From Schistosoma mansoni (taxonomy: Eukaryota > Platyhelminthes > Trematoda > Strigeidida > Schistosomatidae), in the NCBI RefSeq assembly GCF_000237925.1, contig NC_031497.1:15178770-15242769 (forward strand): a stretch of DNA of 64,000 nt. Direction: 5' to 3'. Numbering within the stretch: position 1 is the first letter of the stretch; every line of letters starts with the position of its first letter. Of this stretch, positions 11,825 through 25,700 are shown one piece after another. The position numbers and the translations under genes are program-made. Below the pieces are notes generated by a model. It was not told where the DNA came from, did no database searches, and worked only from the letters and a program-made list of their open reading frames with translations.

Positions 11825-13040
11825 TCAGTCAGCTACAACGTAGGACCAAGCACATATATGCATCGGTCCAGGTTACCACACCTCATTTGCACAACAAGAT
11901 GAACATCAAATTCATAGAAGTAGTTACTTCAATGGCAGTCATATAAAAGAAAGATTGTGTATAAGGATACAATATAGGAATAAAGAATTAGTTCGTAGAG
12001 AGAAAGGTACGAAGCAATTTTAATCTCATAGTTTAAGGGAAGACAGAGAGTGTATATACCTACGCCATTGTGATCGACTCTGGGCCATGTCACACAGTCT
12101 CCAATCATCGGTTACAATAGTCGTGCGAACCTCAATTGAGTAGTCTGCATCTACCAACATGGCTCAAACTAGAAGTTAGTGACTTCAAGGACTGGTGCAA
12201 CGTTTTGGTTTGGCCGCCCCTAACTCTCTTCCAACTATCCCCAACACTAGTCAGCATTGTGCGTCGTGGTAATCGGTGTTCAGATATACGTAAAACGTGG
12301 CCCAACCATCTCAGTCGGTGAAGATCTACAACCTCCCTAATACCCTGCGTCTAACCACACCCGGTGATCCCAGCAGATGTGAGCAATATTTCTAAGACAT
12401 CTGTGGTCAAATGTTAGCAACTTACGAGTATCTTCTACTCTTAATGGTCACGTTTCGCAGCCGTTAAGTAAAACAGAGCGAACTGCTGCGCAGTATTCTC
12501 GTCCCTTAAATGATAGACGGATATCTCGCCTTCACCATAGGTGACGTTGCCCACCATCGCTCACAGTCGTTCCTTAGACTTTTGGTTAACCTAGATCTGA
12601 TTTGCTTTCGCTCTTCATCGTGTTCAGAGTCTGACGAGATGAGTTTAAGAGAATCCATCAGTGCTTTAAACTTAGTTGAAATCCATTGGTCTTTTGTAAC
12701 CCTTCGGTTTAAATCACTAGTAGATGTCACGGAGTGTTTTGGAGACAGTATACATTAATGGTACGAAATTCTAGGGTTTTAGCCAAGGAAGCCTGCTGGT
12801 CGATTTGACATATGGTGAATACGTTGAATGCTTCAAAGTGTTGTTTGGAGCGAGGTTTCAGTAGACCTGGGACAGTGTTTCGAGGATTGATTTTGAAAAC
12901 AGTGATCTTGAGTGCTGTTAGAGGTATGAGGGTAGTTATCACTTCCCGGTCGCCTACACCGTGGAAGGGTTCTTCTGGAGGTACCTGAAAAGGAAATTGG
13001 GTTGGAGGTGGTCTTAGTGACCTGAGAGCTTGACCACAGT
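11825..13040 (-). mobile_element. Internally deleted RTE-like LINE
   Basis: Minus strand. 12942-12727 encodes an endonuclease-proximal segment (ITVFKINPRNTVPGLLKPRS, then FNVFTICQIDQQASLAKTLE). 12730-12548 encodes a linker region (SEHDEERKQIRSRLTKSLRN, then DCERWW). 12547-11825 is the RT C-terminus and 3' tail. Most of the endonuclease and all of the RT core are missing, with deletion joints near 12727 and 12547. It lies between the convergent RBM8A and NMNAT genes. Confidence 0.8.
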
Positions 13041-13731
13041 GTCGTCTTACGTTTCCTCTTTCTTTTATGATTTAGGATAGCGTATATCTATTTACGATAC
13101 AATAAAAATGCTGTTTAAATGATTTAGTGAAGATGTTAAGTTAATGCAATAATTTTAAAATGCTGTGCAGAACAGATTAATGCCCAGATCCTAACAAAAT
13201 TTTGTTTCAATTCTAGATTATTTAACTCACCACTTTAAGTAACAAAAAGAGTTATGCAGATATTACATTAACAATATTATCTTTTTCTGACTCATTTAAA
13301 ATATTTCTTTATTACTGTATAACAAAAAAGTGTAGCATCTTGAACATGTATTACACATTTTGGTTTCTATTGTGTGGATAATATTATTGTTTTATTGTTA
13401 CATTTCACACAACACTTAGTGAAATGTTACTTAAAACTACGTTACGCGAAATTTGCATGAAACACATGACGACTGAAATGATAGAATTAGGTAGATGAGT
13501 AGCAAATTAATTGTACAACTTTATTTCAAATGATAGTGTAACAAGTAAATCATTCGACAGGATAGAATCATAAAAATAAGTGTATGCACAATTTCTAGAA
13601 ATTTGGTCCAATCAACATGAGCAATATACAATACGTATATAAATAGTTGTATTTACAATTGTATATTATCAAGAATAATCAAATGATTTAACAGTTTGAA
13701 AAATGCAGCATGAAATGTTTGTTAATTAGTG
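13041..13731 (-). other. NMNAT 3' flank
   Basis: No other gene seen. On the minus strand a candidate poly(A) signal (AATAAA, complement of 13520-13525) lies about 210 nt past the NMNAT stop codon. Confidence 0.45.
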
Positions 13732-16700
13732 TTATACTTCTATTTTAGTTTTCGATTCAAGTTGATTAACACTTCTTTTTTTGGCACCATATAATTTATG
13801 AGTATAAATATATTCCAAAGTACGATCTGGAACGAGGTAACGTACACTTTCACCATGTGATAAAGCATGACGTATAAAAGTAGAGCTTAGTGAATTCTGA
13901 CAATTATCTATCACCAAACTTACATTATCCTAAGTGAAATATCAAAAAAATGGTTAGATATACATTGGAAAATAATTTAACAAATACTGCATTTATCAGT
14001 AGTAATAATGATATCAGTGCATGGTTGAACCACCTTAAAAGATTTATGCTTGGTTATAAACGTACATGTCAACATGAAGTCCTCTTAAACTCTCACTGTT
14101 TTAAAAGTTTTTAAATGATTGAAAATCGTCTACGATATGAAGTATGTCTAATGAGGGTATCTTTAATTAATAGATTAAAAGCATTTGGTAAATTACATAT
14201 TGGTACTTACTGCCAGTTAACATAAGTTGATAATCGATGACTAGCTAGATGTATTGCACCTTTGCCTTTTCAAGAATACACATATATGACAATCTTAAGT
14301 TTAAAGATGAATATACTTACAACTGTTACCACTCATGGAGGAGTATAGGCTAATTAACATCATTCCCCATCCAGCTCTATCCTGGGCAATCCTCTCCAGT
14401 TGCTATTCATCCTTCTGATGTTTGCTTCCAATATTTAGTGCAATGTGTTCTTTGGCCTTCCTCTTTTCCGTTTACCTTCAGGACTACAAGTTCGTGCTTG
14501 CCTCGTGATGCACTTTGATGAATTCCTCAATATGTACCCTATCCACTTCCATCGACTTTTCATAGTTTCCTCTTCAGATGGGAGCTAGTTTGTTCTCTTC
14601 CACAGTAGAATGTTGCTCACAGTATCCGACTAACGGATATTCTGTATCTTGCGTAGACATTTGTTTATAAATACTTGTACCTTTTTGATGATGGCTGTGG
14701 TATTCTCCAAGATTCGGCTCCGTACAGTAGAACTGTCTTGATGTTCATACTGAAGATTCTGACTGTGCTGTCGGCTGGAAGTTGTTTTGAATTGCATATG
14801 TTCTTCGCCTGTGTGGATGATGTTCTTGCTTTGTCAATCCTTGCATTTACGTCTGCATCGGATCCTGCTTGTTCATCGATGATGCTACCCAGAAAAGTGA
14901 AATTTTCCACCTGTCCCAGCATTTCTTCATCAAGTGTGATTGGGTTGGTGTTCTCTGTATTGAATTTGAGGATCTTGCTTTTCTCCTTGTGTATGTTGAG
15001 GCCTACTGATGCCCAGGCTGCTGCTAAACTAATTTTCTCGACCTGCACTTGATGATGTGTATGGGATAAAATGGTCAGGTCATCTGCGAAGTTCAAATCG
15101 TTTAATTTATTCCGAACTGTTCATCTATTTCGTGTTTCCCGTCATACGTGGTGATCTTCATAATTCAGTTAACCACCAGAAGAAAGAGAGAGGGGAGAGG
15201 AAGCAGCCTTGTCGGACTCCGGTCTTCACTTGGAACGCATCTGTCAGCTGTCCTCTATGCACCACTTTGCACTGTAGTACTTCATATGAATTCCAGATGA
15301 TGTTGATGATTTTCTCAGGTACTCCTTAGTGTCGAAGAAGTTTCCATGTTCTCCTCTCTACGCTGTCAAATGATTTCTCATAATCAAGGAATTTGATATA
15401 TGGTGACGAGTTTCATTCAATTGATTGCTCAACGATGGTCCGTAGTGTCGCGACTTGGTCTGTGCACGGCTGACCCTTACAGAGTCCAGCGTGTTGATCC
15501 GAACGCTGGGCGTCTACTGAGTTTTTCATCTGGTTCATCAACAGTGTTGAAAGCTTCTTCTGGTACCGATAGTAGTGTGATTCCTCTGTAGTTCTCGCAT
15601 TTGCTCAGATCTCGTTTCTTCAGTATCTTGATGAGGTATCCTTCTTTCCAGTTCGTCGGTACTTGTTCTTCCTCCCAAATTTTCTTGAATAGAACGTGAA
15701 GCATACTTGCAGTCTGAATTCAGAGCTTCAGGTGGTATATTGTCAGGTCCTGTTGCTCTCACCCTGTTGATTTGTCTGATGGCCATCCTGATTTCTTCGA
15801 CCGTTAGTGGAGTGACATCTATAGGTAGGTATGTAGATGCTGCTACAATATCCGGTAGACTCAGTGGGGCAGGTCTATTCAAGAGCTCCTCGGAGTGTTC
15901 TGCCCATCCGTTCCTCTGTACTTGGATCTCGGTGATTGTCTTGCCTTGTTTGTCTTTGACCAGTCGCTCTGGTTTACTATATTTCCCTGCTGGTTTCTAT
16001 ACAGTGTCATATGGTTGTTTGATATTTCCTTCTGTTGCAGGTTTTTTCTTCTGTCGCTGCTAGCTCTTTCACATATTTATACTTGTCGGCTCTAATGCTC
16101 TTTCTCAATTGCTTGTTCGCTTCTGTGTATTCAGCTTGTTCCTCGGCTTTCTCTGTTCTTGTCCGGCTTTTGTTAATTTATGTCTTCTTGTTCATCCTTT
16201 CTTGCATCTTGTCCATGGTTTCGATAGAGATCTATTCCTTATGATGTTGCTTCTTGCGTCCCAGAACTTCCTGACACGTTAGTACTTCTTTGATCCCTTT
16301 CCAGTTCTCCTCCATAGTAGTTTCTTCTTCCAGTAGAATCTGTTGTTGAGAGTTATGTTGAATTAGTTGAGAGAACGAGAAGCGCATGTCCGGCGCTTCA
16401 AGCGGGTCGGCTGACACGGAAGACCCAATTAGGGATGTTGGAAAATACTGATTCCCAACCAATGGTGCACATGGGCTCCAGGATCCCGAGGGAACAAGTT
16501 ATGTGTAAACCAATTGTTGGTAACCGGCTACCATGGGACTGCATCTCGTCACGTCGTTCCACAGCCTTGTAGATCAGGCCTTCAGATCAAAGGCTCGAGG
16601 TGTGGCCCACTAAGGAAACCACCTGCCTCGGTTTGGGCACCCGGGCAGTATCCCAGTCGTCGCACAAATCGAATGATTTACGTGGCTCATATCTATTTGG

Positions 16701-19700
16701 TACCTCCTTTTACCCATGTTTATGTGTTTAAATAATAATAATAACCAGGTGGTGATCTGGAGCTATGTCAGCTCCTCTCCTGATTCTCACGTCTTCTATT
16801 GACCTTGTGAATTTTTTACTGATGCAAGTATGATCTATCTGGTTCTCTGTGGTGTGGTTTGGTGAGACTAGTGAAGTCTTGTGTATGCGTTTCTATGGGA
16901 ATTTTGTGCTACCTATAACCATTTTTTGAATGCACATAGATTTCCGAATCTCTCTCCCATTTCATGTCGTCCCATTATATCTTCATATCCGATGTTGTCC
17001 ATTCCGATTTTGGCGTTTAGGTCTCCCATAAGGATTGTCAGATTCTTTCGTGGGCACTTCGCTATGATTGATTGCAGCCTTTCATAGAACCGATCTTTAT
17101 TGTCGTCGTTACTATCATTAGTGGGTGCATAACACTGGATATAATTCATTGTGATTCCCTCCTTCTTTGTTTTGAAGAATGCTTTGGTGATTCTGGATCC
17201 ATGAGACTCTCACCCAATAAATGCATTTCGTGCTACTTCGGATAGCATTAAAGCAACTTTCTGATTGTGTGGAGCTTTCTCCTCCCGCACCTAACCTTTG
17301 ATGTTCAGTTTGGATCCAAAGGGGTTTTGCTGATTCCGAGAACCACCAAGTTGTATCTCCTCATTTTAGTTGTTATTTGAATGGTCCTTCCGGTCTACCA
17401 CATTGTCCGGACATTCCACGTACTAACTGTTACTGTGGTTTTTAGAAGGGCATGGTCTTCATGACTTCCGAAGAATCTCGACTTTCATCATGAGGTGTCA
17501 TAACTCTTCCATCTACCCAGAGGGCAGAGTTAAAATTGTTTTATTTGTTTAATCTAGTTTGAGTTTTTAGCGAGATTTTTTCTACAGAATGGGGTTGCCC
17601 AACCCTCCTCGAACCCTGTATCAAACACGAAAATACTAAGTGCATATAGCCACGGGTATGATAGAATTTTCAAAGGTTCGTATTCTCTTGTTCATTGGTC
17701 ACATACCCTAACAATAAAAGCTGAGCAAATACAAACCTGATTATCAATAAGCAGGAGAACAAAAATCTTCACAAATACTGTTTGTCTGCATTCGTTTTAT
17801 CCATAACTTGACGGTATTAAAGGCACTAACCAGATAAGAGATTTGTAAGCAAACCAATCAAATATCTATCTGACTTCTTTCTCTATTCATTTTAAACCTA
17901 CATTATTTTGTCATCTGTATATTCTTACTATAATGATAAGGAAAAACATTTCAAACATAAGCATTTACGGTAATTTCTCATCAGTTTTTACGAGCGTTTC
18001 CAAATTATATTCTGTATAACAAAGCAAAATAAATTACCTTATATTTGCCCAAAATATTTGATTCATTGATAATTTTCAAGGGATCATATGAAGGCCGACT
18101 AATACAAATTATACCATAGTCACGAACAATTGTTTCAATCTGAAAAAAAGAAAATAATCTAATAGAAACTTTATTGAATTAAATTGATCAGTAGATATAT
18201 GGCTATTTTGTGAAATAAGGCCAACCTTACGCATCAGGTAATGAATATTAATTATTATAGTGATATATTGTACATTGTGATTGATGAATGCTGAGTTTTC
18301 CTTCTAAGGCATCTAGCTTATAGAAGCCAATACGAGTAATCAATAACAACCTTTTCTTAGAATGGATGCATCTGACCATATATAAACAAATTGCAAAAAA
18401 CAACAATAAACCACAAACAAATAAATATCGTGATTATATTAGGAAACTGAATAAAATTTTCAACTAACCAGCTATTACTTCCAAACAACAAAAATCACAG
18501 TATAAATCAATTGACCCAAAAATGTACGATGAAAAGTTTTTGTGGAAAATGTTATACCTCTAGATTTAGTGAGTAAATCATGATACTTCAATTGGCAAAC
18601 TGAAAAAGGGCTATAATACCAAACGTTTTTATTCATGAACATTGTATTTAAAGGGTGATTCTATAGCGAAAATCGCTAGTCTATACAATAGGCACCCGGT
18701 GATTAATTAAATCACACTGGCATATTATTCATAATGATAAACTTACATCTTCTGCTGACCACAACTTTGGAGTTTTGAATGATTCCAGAAGATCAGCACC
18801 ACAAACTAACTTCACACAAGGCTTTGATAGCAAAACGTTTGCGGTATTGTTTTTGCGACAGTAACATGATCTGTCTACAGATGATGATGAAGTGAAGAGA
18901 TTGCTGTTGAAATGATCATCATTAGCATTATGTACTTGGTCTTCACTACATTTTATGTTATTAACATTAGTAAGAGAGTCAAGATGATGAAAGCAACTCT
19001 TAAGCCAGAGATCAGTCGCCATGCCTTCTAGTGATGAAAGTTTCGTTTGTTCATGGTCTTCGTTAATTAAACGATCGGTGGCTAGAAAATAAAAATGCTA
19101 ATAAGTGGATACACCTAAAGGAAGGTACTCATGACAGATGAGACTGTACATATAATTGAAAGTAAGGCATTTAGGTAGTTAATATGCTACAGAAGAGATA
19201 AAGAAAGCTTTCTACGTTAAAAAGTCGTTACAAAGATCAAATTATTACAGAACTACGACTAGGTACTACGAAACTGGTTTCAGTAGACGTTTTCTTCCAA
19301 ACGGATATTTGTTATAGAGCAGGATGTGCAGCGATAACTCTAACGACAACTGTGATGCCGTATGCAATAGTTATGCTCGCTTCTAGCGCCTTTCAACTAG
19401 CTACTCCAAGAGACGAATCTTATTAAGATTTACTGGACGAAACGAAAGAAGATTGATTTTACATTCAAGTTAATTTGGTTCAATGATTATCAGTTACAGA
19501 GTTTTATTAACTGAGTAATTGCCATTGAACAAAAAATCATAATGAAATAATTAACATGACAAAGTGCACAGAGAATCAAACGACTAAATACACTGAAATT
19601 TAATGAATGGAATCCATGTAAATCCTTTAACGTTAACTAAGCAAAAATCTCTCTAAAAAGAAATGAGAAGTTAAGACTGGGTTTCTTTTCCATACGTGGT

Positions 19701-22700
19701 ATTTGGAGGTACAGCATCCTCAGTAAACTTTTTACACAGTAAGAAAGTGCCGTTAATAGACAAAAAGAATCTGCATTTTATGGAGAATTATAGAAAAGTA
19801 ATGGATGGGCTTTTAAACATTTGGAGATAATCAGTGGGAATCCCTGTACACATTTTCTGTTTGTACAAATTCGTCAGTAAACTGTATCAGCAAAAAACAG
19901 GTTCTAACCTGATTTTGTTTACTTTGGTTTGGGCAACTGAGTATTATCACCAGCAAAAACAACCAATGGACCAATAAACCAAGTAAGGAAATCTTAACTT
20001 GATAAATAATTTAAGTTTGTTCAAAAAACTATGCTCGCTATGAGGTTGAACTTAAATTGTCCAGCAAAATAGTCCTAAATATTCCCAGTGAGACTGTAAT
20101 TAGCACCATATTATATGATCCACACAGACTAGCTGTAAGATGATAACGTACGAAACACTAATTTTAAGCATTTAGCATGTTAAATGATAAGTAAACGTAA
20201 ATTTGTAGATACAAGTAGAAAATTATACTTGTAATAAAGTGTTACAGTTCAATATTTCAATTTATAACTGTTAGTTGCCGTAAAATCTAAGAGAAGACAT
20301 CTGATCAAACCTATTTAATACTTCCTAGGTTACGTACACTAACTGAATAACTAGTCTTGTCAGAACGCTGAATTACATACCTATTAAATTTTGAGGGCAA
20401 TAATAAGTAATTAAAAATTGAGAATATCCTAAATAAATTGGGACTTAAAGATAAATAAACATAGTTCTAGACCAATGACTCGGAAACTGTTAGTTTAAGT
20501 GGTAAAATTAAATGTTTATGAACTTCAGTAGTTTGTAGGTAAAAAGTATTTATAGAACGTGACATTACAGGAAAAAGTGATCTTAGTAAAAAAAACTTTA
20601 ACTGAACAAATTGAACTCCAGGTCTATTTACATAAAATCACCGAAAGTCCCGCAAATTTATAATCGCATTTTCAGCATAGAAAACTCACGGTAAAAACTG
20701 CCTGGTACGGAGCAAGTCTTTTTCCTTGGAACTGAGTCAATGTCGGTTTCGTCACTGTTACTCAAATTCGAGTACGTATTATTCAAGGTACTATAAATGT
20801 GATCTAACACCACTCGAGTTCTCAACCAACATGATTGTGAACACTCCCAATTGCTTACGGCCAACCAATCAGATGCAGAAATACAGGCTAATCGTGTAAG
20901 CTCGACGCGTATAGAGGCTGGTAGGAGACCTTTCTTTTCATACAGATTGGACACAGGACTGAATATACCACCAACGACGACTCTCCGATGGTCATGATTT
21001 ACTAAATGGTCATCATTATATTCTTTTTGAGTGCACTGGTTATTCTCCCCAGACAAAACATGATGAGATTCTTTTGTAGACAAATGCAAATTTTCAATCT
21101 TATCTCTCGCTAGTTCTAAACAAAAAATGAGTAATAAAAATTGAGAATATTAAAAGTCCATTTTGAAATAAATAAAATGTAAACGACAAAAAATATCTCG
21201 TTTCAGCAAACCTTTCGAATATTTCAATTGATATCATTAGTGAGAGAAGCTAAACAGAGGAAAAACGACAGACAAAGATAAATAAATAATATATTTGTAA
21301 TAGCCCAATCAGTAGAAAAATTAGATTTTCTGACATTTCATGACTTAATGTAAGCCCATTTTCAGAGAATAAATAACCAAATTAAAATTAATCTAAGTTT
21401 AAATATTACACTTTCATCTCACATCACATTCACGAATAAGAATGAAAATGAACATGGTGAGCTACCATTTTTAGATTGCTTAGTGAGAAGAAATCTAAAT
21501 GGAATTCTAAATCTATCCATCTACCGAATGCCTACACACTCTAATCGCTATATTGACTTCCATTCAGCACCTCCTTTCAGTGCTAAGATCTTGCTAGACT
21601 TGAATCTTTTTAGAAGAGCCAAAAAGATCACCACATCAGAAGAGGGAAAACGAAAAGAACAAAAGAATGCAATTAGTATCTTACAATTTAATAAACTTCC
21701 GTTGAAGATTATTAGAAGTATATTAAAACAAGACGGTTCAGTGCGTAATAATAATAATTCGAATGAAATGCCATGGATTGGTACTGCAGTTTTACCATAC
21801 CGTCATGGCACAACAGAAGAACTCCAAAGAATCTTAAGACAACACAGAATTGAAGTATATTATAAAACAACGAACCCACTTCAAAATACTTTAGTTCGAT
21901 TAAAAGAAAAAATCCCATTCATGTCTACACAAAAGTACGTCTACAAATTAAGTTGTATCGAATGTGATGCATTCTATATTGGAGAGTCATCTCGAGAAAT
22001 CTTGACTCGTGCAAAAGAGCATATTAGATACACAAAGAAATCACCTAATGATTCCGTAGAACTGGATAGACTTCAAATTAAATCGACGATAGCAGTTCCG
22101 TTAGACTAATCAATTGCAGTCGTAAATCACAATGGGGAGATATAAGTAAACAACACCAAGTGAATTTAAACTTCACCCCATTGCACAAGCAGGTGGCTAT
22201 CAGGACTCAGCAGCTGAGTGGATAACGCGATGACGTTTGAAGTGAACGGTACTGGGTTCGAGTCCCAGAGTGAACGTCAACTCTGAGATGCGGGTACATC
22301 CAGCTGACGAGTCCCAAACAGGACGAAACAAACGTCATAGATTGCATTGCTAGCCACAATCCATCTTTGCTTATAAAGCTTGTGACTTCAGGCGCTATCG
22401 AGGCAGTCAGCACAGGATGCAAATATGCCGACAAGAGACTGATCAATTGCAGTCCTAAATAACAAAGGGAAGATACATGTAAACAACACCAAATGTATTT
22501 AAGCTTGGATTAATGTTAATTTGGTTATTTGTTCCCTGAAGAAGTGGTTTACACTAAGTCACGAAACGCCAGAAAATCTAATTTTTCTACTCATTGGGAT
22601 ATTACAAATGTATTAATTTATTTATAACAATCTACCCAATGCTCAATTTATTCGAAATTATCAAATCAAACTTGGTGATGTTACCTATAACCGACAAAGA

Positions 22701-25700
22701 TTTTTATTCAAAATCAAACCTGCAAAAATTTGTTTTCAGACAAATTTGCATGGGGTTTTCTTGAATGAACCAACAAAATCTAAATTATTGTAATTATTAG
22801 TACCGTTTAGCTTAGTTTCATAACTTGATCTTTCCAGAAAATTTTAGAGCTAAGAAACAATTATATGAAAGCTGCTGCGATGGTAAGAATTATATTCCCA
22901 TAATAAATATATGCAAGCAGTTGACATCATTCTTCGAGATGACATTCAATAGCCAGTCGGTCACACACAATATAGAACATATGTGCATTAGATCAAATTG
23001 CCATACTCCATTGGTACAGTGAAATAAAATTGTCAAAGGAAATAACAGAGTAGTTGTTATATCCTAGTGAAGACGTAGGTACAAGTAACTCCCTGGACCT
23101 ATTATTCTATATATATTCTTATTGTTTAACTATTGAGTAATTAGATTGTGTATATCTATATTCATCTTATTATAAGCTTCATTTTGACCTATGGATTATT
23201 ATTATACGATTTACTGTCCCTAAATTATATTCGGTCTATTGATTACTGTCTCCCATGTTCACAGCCACATTTGGCTTGATCTTGTACAAATATTATTTTC
23301 TATTTTAGGGTGTATTGCCGTCTGTTCGTCTGGTATTTAAACCGAGTATGCTTGAAATAAATGATCCGCATAGCAGAAGCTATAATTGGTGTCTTGGACT
23401 CAATTGGAAGGGCTAGGCGGATAAGGGACCAATGAGGACGGTAGACTGCTCATACCAGTTGAACGTCATTGATTGGCACAGAATCGAGAATAGAAAAGTC
23501 ATATTTCAATTGGTGGATAATTCACGTGGTAAAAAGCCGAGCATAAAAAATCAATTACAAATTGGCATACGGCCTTATTCTTTTTTTAAATTCAAAACAA
23601 TAGTAGGGATAGTGAAAGTATTAGTGGTGATAAAAAAGATTAGGCATTGAAAATGCAATTTCAGATTTTATAAATATATATTTATTTATTTGAACATATA
23701 AATATTGGTACAAGGGGGCCCCAGATATGTATGCGACACACAAAACAACAAGAATGGGAGTCAGTCAGACGGTTACAACACAGGACCAGGCACATATATG
23801 CATCGGTCCAATTTGTCACACCTCATTAGCACAACAAGATGAACATCGAATTCATAGAAGTAGTTACTTCAACGGCAGTAATATATAAAAGATTGTATAA
23901 AAGAATATAGTACAGAAAGAAAGAAAGATATGAAGCAATCTTAATCTCATAGTTTAAGGGAAGACAGAGTGTATAAACCTACGCCATTGTGATCGATTCT
24001 GAGCCATGTCACACAGTCTCCAACCATTGGTTACGATGGTTGCGCTGACCCCAACCAAGTAGTCTGCATCTACCAACATGGCTCAAACGAGAAGTCAGTG
24101 AATTTGAGGACTGATGACACGTTTTGGTTTGGTCGACCCTAACTCTCTTCCAACCATCCCCAACACTATTCAGCATTGTGCGTCGTGGTAATCGGTGTTC
24201 AGATATACGTAACACGTGGCCCAACCATCTCGGTGAAGATTCATGACCTCATCAACTGATTTGCCATCATCCCCTAAAATCCTGTGTCTAACCTCACTAC
24301 TACTTACCCGGTGATCCCAACAGATGTGAGCAATATTTCTGAGAAATCTGTGGCCAAATATTAGCAGCTTACGAGTATCTTCTACTCTTAATGGTCACGT
24401 TTTGCAGCCGTTAAGTAAAACAGAGCGAACTGCTGCACAGTATACTCGTCCCTTAATTGATAGACGGATATCTCGCCCACACCATAGGTGACGTAAGTTG
24501 GCAAAAGCCAAACGAGCTTTCTGAATCTGTACAGAGATTTCGTCAGACACCAACCCATTAGGGCTGATTAGACTTCCAAGATAAGTGAAGTTGTCGACGC
24601 GTTCGACTACTTCACTCCCTACCCTTAGTTCAGGTGTTGACGCAGGCCAGTCCTGGAGCAACAACTTGCATTTAGAGGGTAAGAAACGCATTCCGAATAT
24701 TCTGGCATTGTTACTCAGTGCCAACAGAAGACTCTGCATTTTATCAGCGTCTTCACCAAACAGGAACAGGTTTCACAAGCATAGAGAAAAACTGTTCTCT
24801 CCGACGCGTTGTAGATTCGAACTTTTACAGTCAGACTAACATGATGAAGACAAAAAAGGTGGCCCAGAATGACATAAGCCACTATGGCTTTCATTACATG
24901 TGAATCGATCTAATCACTCATGCCACCACCAGCACCTGCACAGCTACCTAGATACACGAACTTCTTGACTACTTCAATCTGCTCACCACCGAGGGTGAGT
25001 ACAGGATTGAAATCCTGTCAGTCTTGTCGAAGTACTTTGCACTTCGAAGGTGCAAAGCACGTGCCATACTTATGGACACTAATTGCCAACTGATTAAGTG
25101 CGGATTGCATGGCTTGGGCATTATTGCACAGTAAGACAATATCCGCATACTCAAGGTCGAGAATTCTTTCTCCAGGCAGCAGATTGACACCGCCATCACT
25201 TACATTCATCAGAGCTGCTTCCAGAACGTCATCGATAGCAAAGTTGAAGAGGAATGGTGAGATTGGGTAACTCCGTCTAACCCCACTACCTGAATGGAAC
25301 AATGGAGAGAGGTCGTTGTATGCCATCGCTCTGCCTTAGGTGTTCGTATATAGGGCTTTCAAGATGTTAATAAACTTCTCAGGCACGCCCTCCTTTAATA
25401 GACAATCTCAGAGAACAGTCCTGTCCAACGAATTGAAGTCAGCCCTTATGTCAAGAAATACTACGATTGTTGACCTGTGATAAGTATGACAATGTTCTAA
25501 CATTTGGCAGAGGGTGAAGATATGACCAATGCATCCTCGACCAGAACGAAAACCAGCCTGCTCCTTGCGAGTCAATCTTTCTCGGGTTTTAAACAATCTA
25601 CGAAGTATGACAGAAGCCAATAGTTTGGACGCAATCGGAAGTAGACTTATCCCCCGATAGTTGTTACAGGAATGACGTGAACCCTTTTTAAAGATAGGGA

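Larger units (their letters stand above)
8303..12547. repeat. 723-bp inverted repeat (8303-9025 and 11825-12547) around RBM8A exons 2-5
   Basis: The two arms have equal length, and I see no difference between them when one is reverse-complemented, including shared private deletions in the LINE sequence. The spacer is 2,799 bp (9026-11824). Beyond 8303 and 12547 the flanks differ, as they do beyond 9025 and 11825. Confidence 0.9.
21282..22620 (+). mobile_element. 5'-truncated Penelope-like element with inverted terminal repeats
   Basis: Open from about 21404 to the stop at 22107-22109. It encodes the post-catalytic RT part ([30 protein letters not shown]) followed by a GIY-YIG-type endonuclease start ([20 protein letters not shown], then [10 protein letters not shown]) with the Cys pair typical of Penelope proteins. 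The core RT with YxDD is missing. About 110 bp at 21282-21392 is an inverted, diverged copy of 22500-22613 (both include a stretch like CAGAAAATCTAATTTTTCTA), matching the inverted terminal repeats known for Penelope elements. An Sm-alpha SINE interrupts the 3' part. It lies in NMNAT intron 1. Confidence 0.85.

Noticed and set aside
16514-16735. 73-codon ORF similar to 55177-55407 on the other strand
   Set aside because: Similarity is that of the repeat DNA itself, and the third copy (27.6 kb) is broken; no sign of selection on the protein.
22201-22270. tRNA-like A and B boxes that might indicate a tRNA gene
   Set aside because: They are part of the Sm-alpha SINE: followed by the ribozyme and family tail, with no complete cloverleaf. 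The same applies at 51238-51291.
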